From positions 310,001-374,000 of the forward strand of contig NC_083647.1 in the NCBI RefSeq assembly GCF_963576545.1: 64,000 bases of DNA, read 5' to 3'. The notes beneath the pieces were generated by a model. That model was not told the origin of the DNA and ran no database searches. It saw only the letters and a list, made by a program, of their open reading frames with translations. Source of the stretch: Limanda limanda (taxonomy: Eukaryota; Chordata; Actinopteri; Pleuronectiformes; Pleuronectidae). This document shows positions 13,301 to 29,100 of the stretch, in pieces. The position numbers and the translations under genes were made by a program. Each line of letters starts with the position of its first letter. The stretch's first letter is position 1.

Positions 13301-16300
13301 AATCCCAGACTCCTGCATTCTGTATGCCAAAGTGTCCTCGGGCAAGATAATGAACCCCAAATTGACGGCCAGCAGTGTCTAAGTGGTGTATGAAAGAGAT
13401 ATTGCTGCACATAGATCCACTGTATAAATGTGTTTAAATGGCAAAACTGTCCTGTGAAGCGCATTGATTGGTCATTAAGACTAGAAAAGTTCTACATAAA
13501 TACAAACTATTATAGACCATCTTTCTTAATCGTATTTGACTAAGTCCATTTATCTTTCTGTTCTCCTGAATATTCCAATTCTCCCGGTGCAACTGACTAC
13601 AAAAAAAAAGATTTTCAAGCATGTTTCCAGCTCAAGATTGGCCTTTTTCTTCACTGTGAACACGTCCCCACAATAAGCTACACTCAATTGTCTCAACAAA
13701 AAGGAATTATGCTCGTAATTTATAAAAATTACGCCAGATCAAATGGTCTAGTGCAGGGGTGTCCAAACTACGGCCTGCGAGCCAACTGCGGTCCGTCATC
13801 CATTTTTAATTGGCCCATATCAAAGTCTAAAAATATAATTGACAATCGACCACTGTATAGCACTTCTCAGTTTAAACACTTTAACCCTAACACCCCCCCC
13901 CCCCCCCCCATTCTATATGCATTGTTGTTTCTGAGCCACAACATTCACTGTCGGCACAACCATTGAGGGCTATTTGGGGCTCACAAACTTCCCCAGGGAC
14001 ACTTTCAAATGCAGACTGGAGGTGCTAGACATTGTATCACCAACCTTTTGGTTAGTCGATGACCCTCTCTAACTGAGCCACAACTGCCCAAATGTTATTT
14101 TGGAACAGTTAAGAAGAGATTATTCACAGTAAATGCAAATTGGAGGAAATAAATGGAAACTGTTATGAAGCAGATCCAAACAATCGGTAATGCAGGTAAG
14201 TTTAAAAAGACTTTGCAGTTCTTCTGTGGCCTACATCTGATATCTTTCTGAGTTTTAAGATAGTGGTAAGCTTTCTGTCACATACCTCTGATGCTCTTTG
14301 ACAACAGCCAGGACATCATCAGAAAGTTGACGCGAGTCCACTGAGAACTTAAAGAGCTCCTTGAGCTGGCTTTTGAGAAGTTCCACTTGGGACTCTTCCC
14401 TCGCCAGAGTATTCTTCACACCCTGCAACATACAACACAAGTAAATTAAATTTAAACCACAATAGCAGATTTACACTCAAGACCGACAATCCGTCAAGTC
14501 CACCAATTATATTATACTTATAGTATCATATCATATATATATCAGGGTTTTTACGATTCTCGAACCAAAACCGAAACCACAGTCAAGACTAGTCTCAGAT
14601 CGAGATACACGGGAGACTAGGACCGTAAGGATACGCCCAATCAGGGGTTTGGTTCGGACCTCAGTTTTTGAGCCACGGCTCATACTTTGTTATAAAAAAA
14701 ATTGTTGGTTGTTTTAAGGGGGGTTGTAGAGGAACATTTTCTGGTACTTTGGAACAGAAAGTGAAGAAAACTAAATAACATGTTGGACTTGACTTCACAT
14801 AAAACTAAGTTAAAGAATGGTGGAAAAAAATTGTCCTTGAAACTGTGCTTGATGTTTTGGAGAGCAAGAAATTGGTGGCAGTTATCCTTGCTTTGATTGT
14901 TGCGGTTTTACAGTTTTCAAGATTATTGATACTAAAGACACACAAGAATTTTTTTAATTGAATGGTTTTTTTTGCATTTTACACACATTATTTTGGTCCT
15001 GCAAATAAAACAGGTGAGCCTACCCTTCAGTTTTCAGTCAGTCTTGAACTCTGAGGGGATAAGATGTGGCCACTCGAACTGAAGACCCTTACATAAGTCA
15101 TACTTGTAGCCGAGATGGACATGAACTTTCTGGCCACTTTGGAAAGGAGTGGCCAGGACAAGTACAGTTTGCGATGGAGATGGATTTGCTGTTTCTGCTC
15201 TGTTCTGTCTTTCATTGTTGCTTTGCTGCAAGAATCCAGATAGACTTGTGCCTTTCTTCTCTGTGATGGAAGGGATACTGCTCCTCCTCTCTCCTTCTCC
15301 ATTGTCATCACCTTGTGTGGTGTGGTGGCAATTTTACCATTTGGGCATTGATTTATGGAACGAACAACTTTAATGTATAGAAAGATGAGCAAATGGATTC
15401 CCTTACATATCAGAGTGTTGCTCAAGCAACTGATGTTATATGACTTCCTCACTCACATGGTCACCTAGCAATGATTTCGTCACTCACAGGGTCACCTAAC
15501 AATGACGTCACAGGACAGGGGATGTGAGTGGGTTGTAAAACATTGATAAGAGATCTTTGAATACAGATATTTCACTCAAGGGGCCTGAGACAGAGCAGAA
15601 GACAGGATACTGATCACCTATTTCTAATGATTAAATAGGTTAATCGATAACATGTGTTCCTCTCCAGGAGGAGCTTGGAAATGTATAAAAGTGCTGTGTG
15701 TCCTGTATGTCATTGCTCATTGTATGAAATCTTTGCCATGGTTTTGTACGGTGATGCCCATCTGCAGATGCCTATCTGCAGATGTAGAATTAAACTTCCA
15801 GAAAGAACAATTGTAATGACTTGTGCTTGACTATTAAGAAATTTCCATGACAGTGGTGGCTGCTGGAAGCTGATCTCTGTGTGGAGGCTCTTTCAGTGCA
15901 AGTATCACAGCTTCCTCCATGCATGCCTTCACTGTGTCATCAAGATTCTCAGCAAAGTTTCCCTTAAACCGAGGATCCTCAAAACATGAGATTTTAGCAC
16001 CGTTTTCATTTCCTCTGTGTACCTTAGCTGTTGCAGGTCTTCTCGTATTACCTGCTTTATTTGTTTGGTGAGGGTGCTGTCTCTTTCTTGATGTTTGAGT
16101 ATTACTGTTGATGTGCTCCATGACTGGCTTCAAGGAGGACAGCGTGAGTTGCTTCTCACAGGACAGGACATCAGTGAGCTCATGGAGACGGCTCATGAGC
16201 TGGTTTACATCCTCCAGGACACTGAATAATTATCTCTGGGCAGGACACCTGGCTGTCTAAGTGGTGTCCACAAAACAACGACAATGGTATTGCGATATTT

Positions 16301-17138
16301 TGGGGGGAAATCTGGTCTGATTAGGAGAGATGGCCTTCATCTCAATTTGGATGGAGCGGCTCTTATATCTAGAAATATGACAAACTTTTTAAGGCAGTCA
16401 ACAACATGACAGTCCAGAGTTGAGACCAGGAGGCAGAGTTTCAGTCGCTTCTCTGTGCATCTATTAGAGCAGTCAGCCACGCAATATCCTATAGAAACTG
16501 TGTCTGCCCCAGATCACCTAAATTGATTGAATCAAAAGTAAACAGGAGAGGATATTCACACCTAATACAAGTTAATACAACCACTATATCAGCACCAAGA
16601 TATAGAAGGATAAAATGTGGTTTAATAAATATCAGTTCACTCAATTCCTAATCCTACTTATTAATGAGCTGATTACTGCCCATCAGATCGATTTACTGTG
16701 TCCAACTGAAACCTGGCTGCAAAAAGATGAATATGTGGGTTTAAATAAAGAGACCTGATTAACTTAAAATTCAACACTCAAGTCCAGCTAATGTGTTCTA
16801 CAAAAAAGCTTCTTGGACCATAAAAGTTGTCAGTGATAAATGTTGATGAAACAGTAATGTGAAATCTTCTTTTTAGTAATTAATCCAAATCAACACCAAA
16901 TTTAGTACAAAGCATAGTGACTTTGTTACATCAGCCTAATTTTTGAAAAGACAAAAGAAAGGTAGATATCCACAACATAGATAGTGCTATGGAAAATTCC
17001 ACTGACCAGTGACTAAGGTAGTGGAAATCCCCTGACTAGGTGTCTCGGTGCTGTGATGTCTACCTGACAGGATGGAACCCTTATTAGGCCCAAGCACTGA
17101 CAGGCACTGACAGGTGAGGCCCTATTGAAATTGTAAGG

Positions 17139-17172
<34 letters not shown>

Positions 17173-20100
17173 CAAATGAATTGGCTTTTTGAGGACTTTA
17201 ACATGCTCAAATTCTTACCAACATTTGCAGAAAATTAGAAAGTGGTTAAAATTTACGTATTCTCAATGGGCGTCGCAAATGGCTCAACGGTGCCCCCCGA
17301 GACCCCAAGAACGTGTTCACATTGACCGATCTTCATAAAAATCGATACACAGGTGTATCATGACCAGACAAACAAAAAAGTCTAGGTGCAATTGGAAAAA
17401 CGCAACAGGAAGCCTGCTATTTTGCATTTAGTGGCCATTCTGGCCATATTCCACATTTTTACTTTGAGGTACTTGTAGCAGGGCTTTCATCAGATCAACC
17501 TCAAATTGAGATGAGTGTCATCACAACAAGATGGAGATACAAAGTTATTAAAAGATTGATTTTTGCACACACGGTGTGACCGCGTCGTGGAAAAAGTTTG
17601 ATTACAAGCCATTAAAACACGATGTTCTGTATTGCGGACATACATGGACCATGAATCCTTTGATGCTGAGCCGTAAACAAACAACTCCACTCCTGCAGTG
17701 GTCAAAGATCAAAGGAATCTTTATGTCTTGCAAAGGTGACGTCTCTCTCTCTCTCTCTCTCTCTGTCAGAATTGGGACATTTCCTCAAACCGTCTAAACA
17801 TTGAGGTACGGCGAAGGTTCATCCTTTGCCAGAGGAGACGATGTTGTCATAACTCCACTGTGCATTGTCCTATCACCACCAAACTTCTGTCTCATGATCA
17901 GAGTCCAAGCCTGAACAGCTCTATGTGTCAATATTTCCTCAGTCATTATTTATTTTTTTCAGGCAAAACGCATGCAACGCTTCAAAATGCATGTGCTCGG
18001 GCCCGCCCAGTGCTGCTTTGCAGTCCTAGAAATTTTAGAAATTTTATTTTATAGTTGGTACTTTCCAGTTGTTAGTGAAAGTCTTACCACTCCTATCATG
18101 AAATGGGACCTATGTTTATGAATGTGGGTGTGTAAATGAATTACATAATCCCTTAAAATTAGTCCAGTAGATTGCCCACAGCCGCTACATGGTGACTGTG
18201 GCTACAAAGTTATGGGGCAACTTCAACAGTCCACAAAAATGTCCATTAAAACACTTCAAGGGATAGTTCACCGAACATATTGCCTTTGGCGAGAGCTTGT
18301 GTGCGGTGTGTGCATGCGAACGTGAACACAGCTCCAGAGGAGGATAATATTTTAGTTTCCCCAGCTTGCATTTGAAATAAATCACTCACATCCACAGTCC
18401 ATGTTCAAAGTTGCTAACATGTATATCATATATTGAATGGTTGAAAACCAGAATTTCCGCTTCACAAGACTATCCAAATATATTTTTTAATTAAAATATG
18501 CATTTCTACAACTAGATTTTTTTGGAACTCTTGTTTGGTGATGTTTTTCTTCCAACTGGTACCGCGGATGGAAGGACACAGCAGATAAGACAGAGGATGA
18601 TCTCATGTCTTTCATGTCTTTTTTCATATTATGCGTTATGTCACGCCTCTTTGTATAAGTTCTGGCTTTTATGAACTTGCGGCCAGTTGTCAAGAGTAAA
18701 TTGATTTCTGATCATTGTCAGTTTGCCTTGTACCAAACAAATTGTGCTGCTTGTATGCTGCTTTCTTAGTTAAAATCATGTAGATTGGTGGTCTAATTAA
18801 ACTATAAATAATAGAATAATCAAAAAAGAGAGGTTTCACACATTTAACATTACATTAATTAAACACAATTTTAACTTCTGAGTTTGATTTTCATCACTTT
18901 CACAATTCTGTGCTAAATATCCACAGAGATGGACTAGTAACAATTCTGGGAGTAAATATCCATAACATGTAAAAGACATACAAAAAAAATTGTCAAACCG
19001 CACTAAAGGACTAGAGGGTATTTTTGACACGAGTGTGTGCAAGGATATGGAGCTTTGAATAAAAGACAAATTAAATAAATTAAATAAAATCTTAAAACCG
19101 TTCAAAGATGAGGGTATCAAATACAGAAAAAAAAGTTTGGACAAATTTTAGAGAATCTTAAAAACTAAAAGGTAAAAACTGAAAACAAATTCACAAGCAG
19201 CTGACCTCAACACACCATGAATATATCCAACTTTCGGTTTCGATCCGACAGACCAAGAACGTGAGCTTTAGAGCAAACTAGGAATAGAAAAATGGAGGAG
19301 GACATAGATGAGATATTTTGCAGATGGTGCAGCAGGTGAAGCCCAAACAGAAGGCAGTAGTAAGCAGAGATTAGGACAAAGCTTAGAGGGCAAGACAAAT
19401 GTTGAAATGCAAACAACCAATACTAGGGTGCAACATAGTAGAACAGAGAGATGTCTCACTTTTGCAATGAACAGTAAGGGGGGTGGGGGGGCAGAGGAGA
19501 AGCTGGTAAGAAACAAGGAGATTATGCTCTGAGGTACAGACCTGCAATAAGGCCACCTGAGAGATAAACTGGTCCTGGCCAATATCCAATATTGATAAAA
19601 AAGGGGAAGGTACATACCCTGGCAAACACGTCAACTTGAGTGGCTGACGTCCAGACTTCATGAGGGGGGCCAGCAAATGTATAAAAACACTTACCGGCCC
19701 ATATTTATACTGAAGGAGCAATGGGGATGAGTCACCTCAACATGGAAGGGGAGGGGCCAACAAATCTGTTGGCAGGTCCAAATCATGGTTTGAAACCAAT
19801 TCAACATTTTAAACAAATCCCTGATCTCATTTCAGCAATGATGCAGCCTACAAAACTATCTATAATTAAATACAAGGCACATAGAAAGGGAAATGATGAC
19901 ATCATATGAGATTATAATGTGTCAGACGAGGCAGCAACCTAGAGCCAAATGGTTGTTTTGACACAACTAGGGTCAATAGAGCCAGACACCACTCTCAAAG
20001 ACAAGATCTTAATGCAGAAAAACGCAAGCTCAGGTGAACACAGCATCTAGCAGCAAAGGGCAACAGTAGATTAGAAAGCATTGTGGGGGTCACATGAAGG

Positions 20101-23100
20101 CTTGTTGGTTGCACCTGTGTCATTGCTAACTATTCTGATTTCTGATGCGTGCAGTACTGATCCCTGTGCAAGGGGGTAGGTGAGAAGGAAAGGAAAAAAA
20201 CAACGATAAATAGAGCGTCACTTATTCTGCAACAATTAAGTTAAAACACAGCGTTGCTTCATAATCTGCAGAAAGAACTTCTGTCTGCAGGAGTGTGTGT
20301 GTGTGTGCTAATTAGGGTTGCAAAATTCCGGGAATATTCAAAGTTGGAAACTTTCCATGGGAATTAACGGGAATTAACGGGAATATACGGGAATTAACGG
20401 GAATAAACGGGAATATACGGGAATTAACGGGAATTAACGGGAATAAACTGGAAATGTTGTGGGTAATTTATACTAACTGTATTTACCTAGTCATATACAG
20501 ACATAAATATAAACATTTTGTTTTGTCATAGGCTGATTTGAGCCCTGAGGAAACTTTGGGCACTTGACTATATGCTTCTGCATCGTTGTGTCATTCTTAA
20601 CATAGGTCTTTGCACAATATTTTCAAATGTACACAGCCTTTCCTTCTACATTGGATGGGGTGAAATGTCTCCACACATGAGAGAGTGCACGTGGCATTGT
20701 TCTGTAGAATAAGATAAGAAAAAAGTTTGTAAAAAAGCGCTAATGCAATGCCACAGATGTAAATAGTTAGCCAAACAATTGGAATCGTCTGTAAACATAT
20801 TTTACAATTGATGGATAAATTAATGAAAATAGGCTAGATGAACAGATGAACAATCCTCAATCAGCATGCTAATATATTTTCCCCAGTAATATCATCGAAA
20901 CTTACCTGACTAGTCCTGCACACTACAGCAGGCCTCAATAGCGCTGCTGTACTGTGAAGGATGCTGGGAGTTATCTGTGCATGTGATGGAAGAATGCACA
21001 GTGGAGGGTTGAAATTCAACGTGCAGCGTGTGCTTCATTCCATACATCTTTAAAATAGAGTTTTGAATGATGCTTTTTATTGCTCAGCGTTTAATTTGCG
21101 TATTTTTTTTTTTTCAAAATTCCCAAAATTCCCGAGCTAAACTTCCTATGGAAAGTTGCTTATCTCCTTCACTCTTCACACACAAACTGATGATCACCTG
21201 TGATGGGAATTTTGTATTTAGACATGTTCAAATGGAACAGATTACATTTATATAGAAAGAAGTTTACTGAAAGATGTATTTCTGTGTTTAAGACTCATAG
21301 TCAGAGTTTAGGTCAAGTTAACACTATGCATAATGCTCTTGAAGGGCCTTATAGACGTGGCCTTCTCAGTCTAGTGTGAACAAAAGGTTTCTCAACAGGG
21401 GCCAATTAAGTCTTCTGCAGCAGGGAGCTTTAAAGGCTAATAGGTGTGACCTGCAGAGACAGGAGATCTCTGAGAAACTCAAAGGGTCTGGAACAAGATG
21501 CGTTTAGCATCTTGTTCAAACTTCAAAGAGACCGCCAGAGAACAATGTCTGGTCTTCCTGTAACGACATGGAGAGAAGCTGATTGGACAAATGTATTTTA
21601 CTGTGGAGAGGAGGGATCTGATTGTATAAATGGAGTGTACTTTTGAGAGCTCATGGCCATTGCCCTCACATCTGTCACCGTGATGTTTGAGCTCTGTGCC
21701 ATTGAGGTCAAGTCTGTTGTCGTGACTTGACCTTTGTAAACCGTCCGCAGACGGTTTGAATTAAACATCCAGAATTGATAATTGCTTGTTGTGTCATGAT
21801 ATGTAATAATTTCCCATTACACACCTTTATTGAGTTATTAATTGATGGTGTCGCATCTTTAATCCTGATCATTCTCAAGGCTCTTATATACTACTACGTG
21901 TCCGTTTCTCAGAGAGGTCTCAGCGGGGGGCAAAGAGTCTTTTTGATTTTTACTTCTCCGACACAGTCCGTCGGAAAAAATTCATCGCCAAACCCATAGG
22001 TGGCGCAACGGAAGACGAGCTCAGAGAAGCCTACCCCATTTGGGAAGAAGAAGTCCACGTGTCTCTGTTTACATGTTAGCCTGCCTCCCACACACTGAAC
22101 CATGGCAACTAACAGAACTAAATAAAGTGACACCCAGCGTGTCAAATACTGATGTAATCGTTTCTTAGCGCAGCGGTTCCCCGGTCTTGTTTCCGAACTG
22201 TGTTGCTGATTCCACAGCTTGAATCTGCTTGAGGCTACATGTAGCTAGAAGCTACACGGAGCTAGCTCCCCCCCAGCTTCCACACACAGTCAGCAGGGAC
22301 TCCCGACACTAACCACTACCCAGTGTTTGCTTCTAACCTGACGGTATTATAGAAACAGTGTCATGATAGAAGTGGAATTAAAGTCGTGACGGCGGGTTCT
22401 TGCACTGTTACCACCGCAGTTAGCATGGTTGCTAGCCCGCTAGCCTAGCCTGCTAGCGCCGTTTTGAAAGCTCGTTATAACCATATGTGACCGTGCACAC
22501 ATGCCCTCAGTGCTCTAACGAGCCACCGTCAGCCGGACAACTCCGCTGGCTTAACACACACGTCACATTAATCGTAGAATTATAGTTGTGTTCGTGTTTG
22601 TTGCTACAAGTAAACAGGAAGTTTGAGGTCCGGAAATACGGAAATGACGTCATACGGAAATGATGTTGTTCGCGGACCAATCACAGCCAAGAGCGGTCCG
22701 TCGGGTCTCCAACATGAAGACGGATAGTTAGAAAAATCAGACGTGTACGAAAAGCTGTCCGAAGCACTCGGAGAGGGCGTTTCACGACGGATAGGGCGGT
22801 CTTATCTGTCCGTAATAGAAAAAACGGAGAGGCATAAATTGGCCTTCCAACACGCAGCAGAAACACAGCCTGTGTTAACAACAGAGAGCCTTATTGCAAA
22901 ACGAAACACGGGATAATTATCGTTTCATGTCGTCATGTCTATTACCTTGTTTTCATAATCATTGGAAGCCATAATCATAGGAAGCCATAATTATTACAAT
23001 AATATAATAATGGTAAATGGCCAGTTATAATAATGCAATTCTCTAATCTTGATGAAGAATTAAAACGCTTTAAAGAAGTTTGTTGCCATTTACCCATTCA

Positions 23101-26100
23101 AACACTCTCTTGCTTCTCTGTGCAGCACTTTCATCATCACATCAACCACACAATATCAGCACATCTTGCTCAAGGACACTGGTATTAAACCTCTGACCTG
23201 GTTAGAGGACAACCCACATTATCTCCCGAGCCACAGTCGCACAAAAGAATGGCATAATAAGAATGGAAACCCAGTACCTCCAGGACTATGTAATGACTTT
23301 CTTACATCCTGACAACATTTATAATACTGTTGATGTGTTTAGAGCAGTGGTTCTTAACCTGGGTTCGATCGAACCCCAGAGGTTCGTGAGTCACTCTCAG
23401 GGGTTCGGCAGGGGTCAAAACACACACAGTATAGCCCGGTTCATACTAGCAATGCCTGGCCGTTTTTGTCGGCCGTCAAAAAATTGGCTGCCCACAATTT
23501 GGTAACACACAATTTTTCTTCGCCGTGTCAGATTGCAAACATTTTGTTGCTTAGTAAAAATGTGTTATACGAAAGAAATTCAGGCTACTCGTATTATTCG
23601 TGACGTCACACTCCGCAGTGATAAAGCTGGTTGCAGCTGATCACGCCACATTGCTTAGCTTTGATATCTGTGCTGCTTGGTGCTCTCAGTAGTCGACTTG
23701 TGGCTGTTGTGATTGTACGTCATTCAGCAGAGCCAGCTTCAACAGCAACTCTTCAGAACAACAACGCTCTCAACGTTTTGGTGTCACCATATCGTACCAC
23801 ACCCCCTTATTGCTAAGAAAGCCCTTGAGATACTCACACTGTTTCTTACAACGTATTTGTGCGAGCAATCCTTTTCGATAGTAGACATGAAAATTAAGAA
23901 AAAGGAACAGACTTTGTTGCGAAAATGATATGAAAGTGGCACTTGCCAAGGTGAAGCCGCGCATTCCTGAACTTGTATCTGAAAGGCAACAGCAAAAGTC
24001 ACATTGATTTGCAGTAAATAGTCATTGAGTTATGTTTTTGTTGTTTTTTATGGTTGGTTTTGTTCTTTAAACACATTGATTTTGTGTGCAACTGATGCAT
24101 GGTTCATTTTGTGCACTAACAAATTATATACCTATGTTTTGAAGAAATAATATTTTATTTTATTACGAAGGGTTCGGTGAATGCACTGATGAAGCTTGCA
24201 GGTTCAGTACCTCCAATAAGGTTAAGAACCACTGGTTTAGAGGAACCTACCGTGTATTTCCTCCACTGGCCAACTATCTGCTCCTCAGAACAGTCCTCTA
24301 TCTCGCATCCCTCATCCAGCTCCTGGTTCAGCCCCTGCAACAGCTGCCTGAGGCGGCCAATGTCCTCTCCAAGCTGCTGGCAATTGGCCATGTAGTGGCT
24401 GTAAGAGTCCAGTCTCAAGCGCAGGCCCTCCTCAGCCTCACAGAGGCCCTGCCTCAGCCTTTGCCAGCCAAGCCTCAGCTCCTCAGCCTCTTCCACCACT
24501 ACCTCCACACCTGCTGGAGAGGTGCTGCTCCTCACTGCCTCAACAACACCCTCGATATGCTGAAGGTTCTTCTCCTCACCGGCCACACTGTCATCCAGAG
24601 CCTTGTTTTGGGGCAGATGTAGAAACATTACTAAATGTGAACTTGGACAAAGAGTGATAAAATATATTAAATCAAATCATGTCAAATCAAACCTTTCAAT
24701 AACATTAAAGGCATTTGCACAATAGACAAATTTGTATCATGCCAACACATTATTACTATAGTACAAACCTGTATTCATTAAAAATAAGCTTTCACATCAG
24801 CGACAGAAATTGGCTGAGTGGTATTTGTGGCTTTTATTTTTTGGGACCAAAAAGGTTTCTCTTCCGACACATTTTACCAGTCGGATTGTCAGTAGCTGAT
24901 GTCATATTTTGAAGCACTAGTAGTAGCATGAGAAGAAGAAAACTTCCTCCTGTATCCAGTCAGACATAAATATAGGATATGAAGTCAACTTGTCAATTTA
25001 TTTTTGTTATTTTTGTCTTTAGAAGGATATCTAACAGCGTACTTGAAGCAAGGATCAACCAACTGTTATGGCAAATTTATAAAGCAAATGCGCACGGCTG
25101 GGTCTTTTCTCTTATTATTTACATAAAATGAAACCATGATCCTGTTGATCTGGCCTAGCAAGTTGTTTAAACTGTACAACAGACATCCTGAAATATGTCC
25201 TGAAGCAGCTGTTGTACTGTTACTGAACCAAGCAGTGCAACTCAAGTTCTCCTTTCTGTCAATACTGGGCGTTTTCTTCCTTTTTATTAAGCATTAGGAG
25301 AACCAAATTATTATTGATTGATGTTGATTGCATCTTTCTATAATTTATTTGTGGAAATTTCCTTCTGGATTATTTGCTATTATGTGCCATTTATTTATAT
25401 CACCAATAATAATAATAATAATATAATTCTTTAAAAACAAATAAAGGTTCACCTGCAAATGTTTCACGTTAAAAGCATGAAAGGAAGTAAAAGGGTTAAG
25501 CCGGCTAGACAGCTACCCTGTGAATAATGTGAATCGTTTGATACCAACAATAAGTTGGACCAATAAACTGGATTTACAGTGATTTGTATTTGTTTCACCG
25601 CAATGTCAAAACTGTTTTCCATTTCTTCCCAACAAGTTCTGCTGTCAACACTAATGCCAAAGACCCTGCTTGCTATATTTTCTTCACCATGTTAATGATG
25701 GTTTTGCTGCATATTATCTTTTCATTTGTTAATATCTTATAAAGTGTAACACAAATGTGAGTATTTATAGTATTTGTTCAAAATATACCATTCCCTTATT
25801 CTGCCTTTTCCCCTGCATAAAATAACAGGTAGCTTTTGAGAGGGTCAATATGGTGATATCAACAGCAGCTTTTTAATTACATTTCAGTGACTCTCACTTG
25901 TAAGGCTTTGAGCTTAATCTCAGCTGTGTTCTCTCTGTCCATCAGATCAGTTAACTCCTTGGTTTTTGACAGCAGCCACGACTGGAACCCCTGAACACTG
26001 CCTTGGTATGTCTGATGATCCTCAGCAATCTTCTGAAGCAGCAACAGACGCTCCTAGCATTGCAGGAAAGACACATCAAGGTATTTATTTAGCACACACC

Positions 26101-29100
26101 TCAAACTTAACCCTTGGCTATGTGAGTAATACATTTGTGTGTGAAATGTATATTTATCCTCCCCTGTGAGACTGTTTATTATTTCAAGTACACATTGACA
26201 TTTTATACAAAAGCACAGAATTCTTTTAGTCCCAATTTTTTAAGCATTTAGATTCTCACACCCATGTGCATTACGGGGATGGTGGCATGACGAAGTTTGA
26301 CACAGCTGTCAAATTTTTGCCAGTTTTGGGATGGATGTGGTCATCTTGCTTAGCTTAATATATAAAACAAATAAATCCCTGCTGCCAGCAGGTGATGCTG
26401 GCAGCATCTTAAAAATTGGCAACTGGATGTCCTCAGACCAGGACTTATATAAATAGAAAACTAATTTTAGTGTTTATTGGACTCAGCAAATGTGAACTCA
26501 ATTTGGTCAATTCTTTAATAGGAATTTGTGAGCTTCCAACTCATACAAATGGCAAATTATGAGCCAAAATTTCAGATTTTATTCAAAATGATGGACTACC
26601 TTTTAGGTCAGGATATGGCTCAAGTACTTTTCTGAAGGTCTTCGCTTGTTACACAAGCCTACCAAATTTCCTACTACAGTTGAGCAATATGACCTAAAAT
26701 TAATGTGGGACTTCCGGGTTTGATGAAGTAGTAGTGGTTAGACGCACAGGGAAAACCCGCTCTCAGATCAATTGCAATTTACCCACCAAATAACCTAAAA
26801 ACGCATTTTTATCAGTAAAGGGGTACATAAGTGTGAGAAGAAACAAAAAAGGCTGGAGAAAAGAAGGAAAAACGCCAAGACCTCAGAAAAAAAGTGCCTC
26901 TTTGGCAAAAGCTAGCAACACCTAACCTGATATAGCTAGCACCCACAGGCCAGAGGAGCCCCAGAGCGAGCACTGATCCCTAAAGTGTAATTAATTAGGT
27001 GACTCTAAATTTAGCGGATGGCTCTACAAGACCGAGTATGGTAAGCATGTTTTGTACTATTAAAATATCAACAATATTATGCTCGCTAATCTCATATTGG
27101 TTTTTAATTTTGCTATTAAATTCAGCATTAGATACGCTTTGTTTTTGTGTGTGTCGTTCTTAGGTATGTTTTGCCGGGTGTGTCGTAGTCACCGCCAGCG
27201 GGCAACACAAGGATGCTCAACTAGAACTTTCATTGAGGCTCCTTGCACTACGTACAGGCAAGGTGTGCTAAACGCACATATTGGGTCTCTACACCATCGG
27301 ACAAGCATTGAGATGGCAGCAAGCAAAAGCAAAAGTAAACAATAAATAATGTAAATATATTACTAATATGAAATATCTATTATGAAATAACTAATAGCTT
27401 CCACATTTTTCATGTTCTAGGCTCAATCACTGAAGCCTTTGAGCCAGTGATTAACATGGAGCACGAGGCAATTATTGGTGGGTTTAAATGCCTTTACTGG
27501 CTGCTAAAACATGAAATTGCCCACCAAACAAATTCTGGAGCCTTGCTTGATCTTGCCAAATTACTTGGCTGTGACTACTTCTCCAAACTTCAGGTAAATT
27601 ATTTGAATGTGTATTTTGTGGTGTTGACAAAGTTTTCAAAACACTTTAAATGTTACTCTTTCTATCTTTTTTTAGATTGACAAACGAGCCAATTATTGAT
27701 CCCACAAAATTTTTTAAGGTACCTGGACAGAGAAGGCCAACTATTTTTGTCAGTTTCTTGATATGGTGCCACTAAATGATGGGAAGGCAGATACCGTTGC
27801 AGATGCCATTCGTGAGGTGATCACAGTCAAAGCCATACCAACAGATCTGATTTTTGGTTTGGGGACAGATTGCTGTGATGACAGGTAAGAACTGAAAATA
27901 AGTTTAATTTGAGGTATAGTTACTATTTATCTCTAACTAAGTACTGATTATTGTAATATCTATCTTTAAGGACGCCAGAATGGTGTTGCCAAAAAGCAGA
28001 CAGACTCCTGGCCACAGCTAGTGTCTGTGCACTGTGCAGCACACCGCCTTGCTCTTAAGATAAGATACATTTATTTGTCCCAAACACATGCACAGACATG
28101 CACAAGCACACTCATGCAAGGAGGGAAATTTAACCTCTGCTTTTAACCCATCTGGTGCAGGACACACAGAGCAGTGGGCAGCCATGTACGGCGCCTGGGG
28201 AGCAGATGTTGGGGGATTAAGGTGCCTTGCTCAGGGGCACTAGACAGGGTAGGGAGAATCCTCTTGGATTTTTGGAGAGATCAATCCAGGTTCGTATTTT
28301 TGTTGTTTCTCCGTTGAGTCGAACCAGAGACGAACCAGAGACCTTTTCTGCCCATAGTCCAAGTTTCTGTTACCGCCTCTCAACCGCCCTCTTGCGTGCA
28401 AAGATGCTGCAGACAACGTGCCATTCATGAAAACGTTCCGAGGGCACCTTCAAGGCCTGCACATTTATTTCAGAAACAGTGCCAATCGCACAGCTGTGCT
28501 GAAAGCAGCTTCCAGTGTTCTAGGAGTGGACAGCCTGAAAATCACTGTAAGCAATCTAATCATTTTTCTTTGAGACAAACTGTTTGCAAAAATTGGCTAT
28601 ACAAATTGCCTTTCCCTGCCTTGCCTTTTCTACATTTTAAGATAATTTTCCACACCGCTGTCTTTGATTTGAATGTGTCCTCTTTATGTGTTCTTTGGAC
28701 ATTAGGAGGTGAAAGACACAAGATGGCTGTCTCAAGACACAGACATTTCAACTCTTCAGAGGAATCTGGCAGCTGTGCTGGCAGCTCTTGCTGAGGAAGC
28801 AGAGAAGAAGGACACTGCCTTTATACACTTACTTCACATCATATGTGATATGTGTTCATATAAACCATATTGATATTATATATCATTTTATACAATAATA
28901 TTGTCTTTTGCACACTCTGTCTACATATTCTTAGACTCATAGTATATTATATTACCTATTGTATAGTCAAATACTTATATTCATATTCATACTTCTGCTA
29001 TATATCATATCATACTCTCTGTATATTCTTGTTTACATAAGTCTATATACACATATTTATTTATGTGTACATGTTATAATTACTATTATTATATCACCAT

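Noticed and set aside
15027..15452. 141-residue minus frame with overlapping frames on the plus strand
   Set aside because: No recognisable motif, no splice or promoter context, and equally long frames on the opposite strand indicate chance.
19207..19721. Overlapping minus-strand frames of 69-115 residues, hydrophobic
   Set aside because: Three different frames overlap the same DNA and the opposite strand is also open; composition effect without domain evidence.
28396..28794. 132-residue plus frame
   Set aside because: It runs across the hAT transposase blocks in the wrong frame; the real similarity ([16 protein letters not shown]) is in another frame.
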